Part shown: in pieces, positions 62,211 through 64,000 of the stretch
Numbering within the stretch: the stretch's first letter is position 1
How the letters are laid out: every line of letters starts with the position of its first letter
Assembly (NCBI GenBank): GCA_031761405.1
Contig: JASEVX010000095.1
Coordinates: 1-64,000, forward strand
Direction of reading: 5' to 3'
From: Serripes groenlandicus
Taxonomy: Eukaryota; Mollusca; Bivalvia; Cardiida; Cardiidae
Length of the DNA stretch: 64,000 nt
Translations under genes and position numbers: made by a program
The notes under the pieces: model-generated
Seen by the model: only the letters and a program-made list of their open reading frames with translations
Database searches by the model: none
Told to the model about the DNA's origin: nothing

Positions 62211-62351
62211 CAAAAACAATCACGCACATTCCAATATAAACAAAAATGTAATAGTATGAAATATTGAGATTCAATTAAGTATAAATTTCTACATCACAAT
62301 CCGATTTGTAATATGAACATTTTTCGGTTTTCTTTGCGGCTATATACTTGC

Positions 62352-62483
62352 TCAAATAGAACTCAAAGACAAACTCGTAATAAACAATTAATTAATCAAA
62401 TAGAACTCAAAGACAAACTCGTAATAAACAATTACTTAATCAAATAGAACTCAAAGACAAACTCGTAATAAACAATTAATTAA
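62352..62483. repeat. 44-bp tandem repeat, 3 copies
   Basis: Units beginning TCAAATAGAACTCAAAGACA start at 62,352, 62,396 and 62,440 and are nearly identical. The repeat lies about 150 bp upstream of the PHD-like exon, in the likely 5' region of that gene; no function can be inferred. Confidence 0.96.
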
Positions 62484-63803
62484 TAAAGAAATTACGCTAC
62501 TTTAAACTCATTCAAACTTCAATGATTAAAGAAGTTTGGAGTAGAAAGATTACGTAACAGATGTAACAACTATTTTAATTATAGGATAATTAGTATAAAT
62601 TATTAATAATTGATCATTATAGGATAATCTTGACACCTTTTCTTTCTTTTCGACATACCATAATCTTGTATAATAAAAGTTGTCCTTTTTGTCTTGGCAT
62701 TTTTGACTCGATCCTTTTTAGTTTTTGTCCTTTTTGACCCGATACCAGAACGATGCCTTGACATTTCGCCCGCCAGATCTACACGTTGATCAAGTAAGTG
62801 TCAACTTATAGCGTTTAACTCTTTAATATCTAGTGCATTTTTGCAAACAAATATCACATTTGTATATTTATAAACATTTTGATATATAAGAATTCAAGAT
62901 GTTTTGTATTCAGTCGCGAATGTTCCGGTGACGTAAATTGCATTTTTCATTGCCCGAATTTAGCGCGGATTCTGGAGATTTCGTCTAACTACCATTTCGT
63001 CTAACTGATACTATAGAGTAAATGGGGTAGAGATTTCGTCTAACGTATCGAGGACAGTACTGTATAATCTATATCGATATGCAGGTGTTATAGTAAGGTG
63101 TTAATTGACCGATTATAGTGAAATACAACAAACAATTTCAATTAGTTTGCCGTTTTTCTTATATTAATTTGTATTTGTTATCATTTAATTTAATATTTAC
63201 ATAATTGTTCAATACATCCATCGGAGATTTCGTCTTCAATGTTTCCCACAATGATAACTTGATTCTCTCTTTTTTTATTATTTCCCATCTACTTGTTTCT
63301 TATTATTATTTACACATTTTTAACAGAACATAACAACATTTTATATAACAGAATAATCTTTGACGTATACAAAGTACATAATCATTGACAAACATAAATA
63401 CATATACAAATATACAAAATATACAGGCAAGCGGGTTTGCAATTATCATTCCTCGTCGTGAATTCTGTCTGAACTCTCAATTGTCTCCAGACCAGAGATC
63501 CGACTGCAGACTCGTAATAGCTGGCTGGTTATTATGGGAAAAGATATCACATTTCATCTCATCACAACCAACATTGTGGTAAAAGAAGAACTACGTTTTA
63601 TGTTTGACTTTACAGGTTCTCCTATTAGACGGAGCTTGTGTGTAACATTTTCCATGTTATCGACTCTATAACAATCAATACTGTGGGAAAAGAAGAACAA
63701 TGGAGAATAATGACATGTATGATTAAAGCCGACTGTCCATTCAATAGAAAACATTCTTTTTTTTAATAATAATTACAACACAACACAATTAGAAGTATGC
63801 CGT
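62484..63803. other. Unannotated AT-rich sequence
   Basis: No recognisable gene. The motif ATTTCGTCTAAC occurs three times close together (about 62,978, 62,995 and 63,033) and a shorter GAGATTTCGTCTTC at about 63,226. CTTTTTGTCC-type words recur at 62,680-62,760. Frames at 63,385-63,582 (plus) and 63,554-63,754 (minus) carry no family signature. Two imperfect copies of a CAA(C/T)CAA--TGTGG-AAAAGAAGAAC segment lie at about 63,566 and 63,675. Confidence 0.45.
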
Positions 63804-63969
63804 CCAGATGTACTGTACGAACCTTGAAAAAGGGTGCAATAACCTATATAAATGAAAATGTTATGACAAACAAAATTAGCTAGGTAACGAATAAATAAAA
63901 CCATCACATAGACGAAAATAACTTTTCTGGAACACATGGTTTTTTTCAAGATTCGTACAGTACATCTGG
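63804..63969. mobile_element. 166-bp inverted-repeat (MITE-like) element
   Basis: Arms of 28 bp at 63,804-63,831 (begins CCAGATGTACTGTACGAA) and 63,942-63,969 are reverse complements with one mismatch. The 110-bp interior is AT-rich and non-coding. The size and terminal repeats suit a MITE or solo hairpin. No target duplication is evident at these borders, so the true ends may lie slightly further out. Confidence 0.7.
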
Positions 63970-64000
63970 GTATCTTTTTGTTATCATTTACTCTATGGTA

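Noticed and set aside
63385..63754. Possible genes at 63,385-63,582 (plus) and 63,554-63,754 (minus)
   Set aside because: The short frames overlap, have no recognisable domain and are AT-rich with no clear splice context.

Overview
This window reads as nuclear DNA of a lophotrochozoan animal, most likely a mollusc. It is AT-rich and carries no operons and no prokaryotic genes. The evidence for the origin is the tRNA-headed SINEs with (CAAA)n or (ATTC)n tails, long (CT)n/(CTGT)n tracts, a spliced MULE-transposase-derived gene with an N-terminal PHD-like finger, and a very large tandem satellite. The species cannot be fixed from the sequence.

Left flank (1-8,456): a 1.8-kb pure-pyrimidine microsatellite tract (389-2166); a full-length tRNA-derived SINE on the minus strand with 12-bp target duplications (3897-4162); a 21-bp minisatellite (5279-5371); the C-terminal end of a non-LTR retrotransposon reverse transcriptase (5413-5688); and about six degenerate monomers (5862-6790) that are distant relatives of the main satellite. 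The rest holds no recognisable gene.

Centre (about 8,457-57,408): one essentially uninterrupted satellite array of about 49 kb, with a 155-bp monomer and roughly 310 copies. It has several monomer classes, including chimeric ones, and nested long-range duplications at offsets of 464, 775, 1072, 1705, 1859, 2171, 4032, 4183, 4995, 5149 and 7319 bp, nearly all multiples of 155. This is higher-order-repeat (HOR) organisation with signs of repeated recent amplification. Two SINEs, each with a perfect target duplication made of satellite sequence, interrupt it. A 26-bp hAT-like footprint with 8-bp duplications occurs twice because the surrounding block was copied. All open frames inside the array are by-products of the repeat.

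Right flank (57,409-64,000): a minus-strand four-exon coding model (58,360-59,909, 257 codons plus stop, all phases consistent) encoding an acidic region followed by the C-terminal half of a MULE transposase. A PHD-like first exon lies about 2.2 kb upstream (62,109-62,208). Between them sit a BED zinc-finger remnant with a frameshift, a hAT-type terminus and a 0.9-kb fold-back inverted repeat, suggesting later insertions broke or stretched the gene. Small tandem repeats and a 166-bp inverted-repeat (MITE-like) element complete the flank.

The most notable content is the satellite: its nested HOR history, a fixed 12-bp palindrome in most monomers, a tRNA-A-box-like segment, and an old diverged sister array 1.7 kb away.
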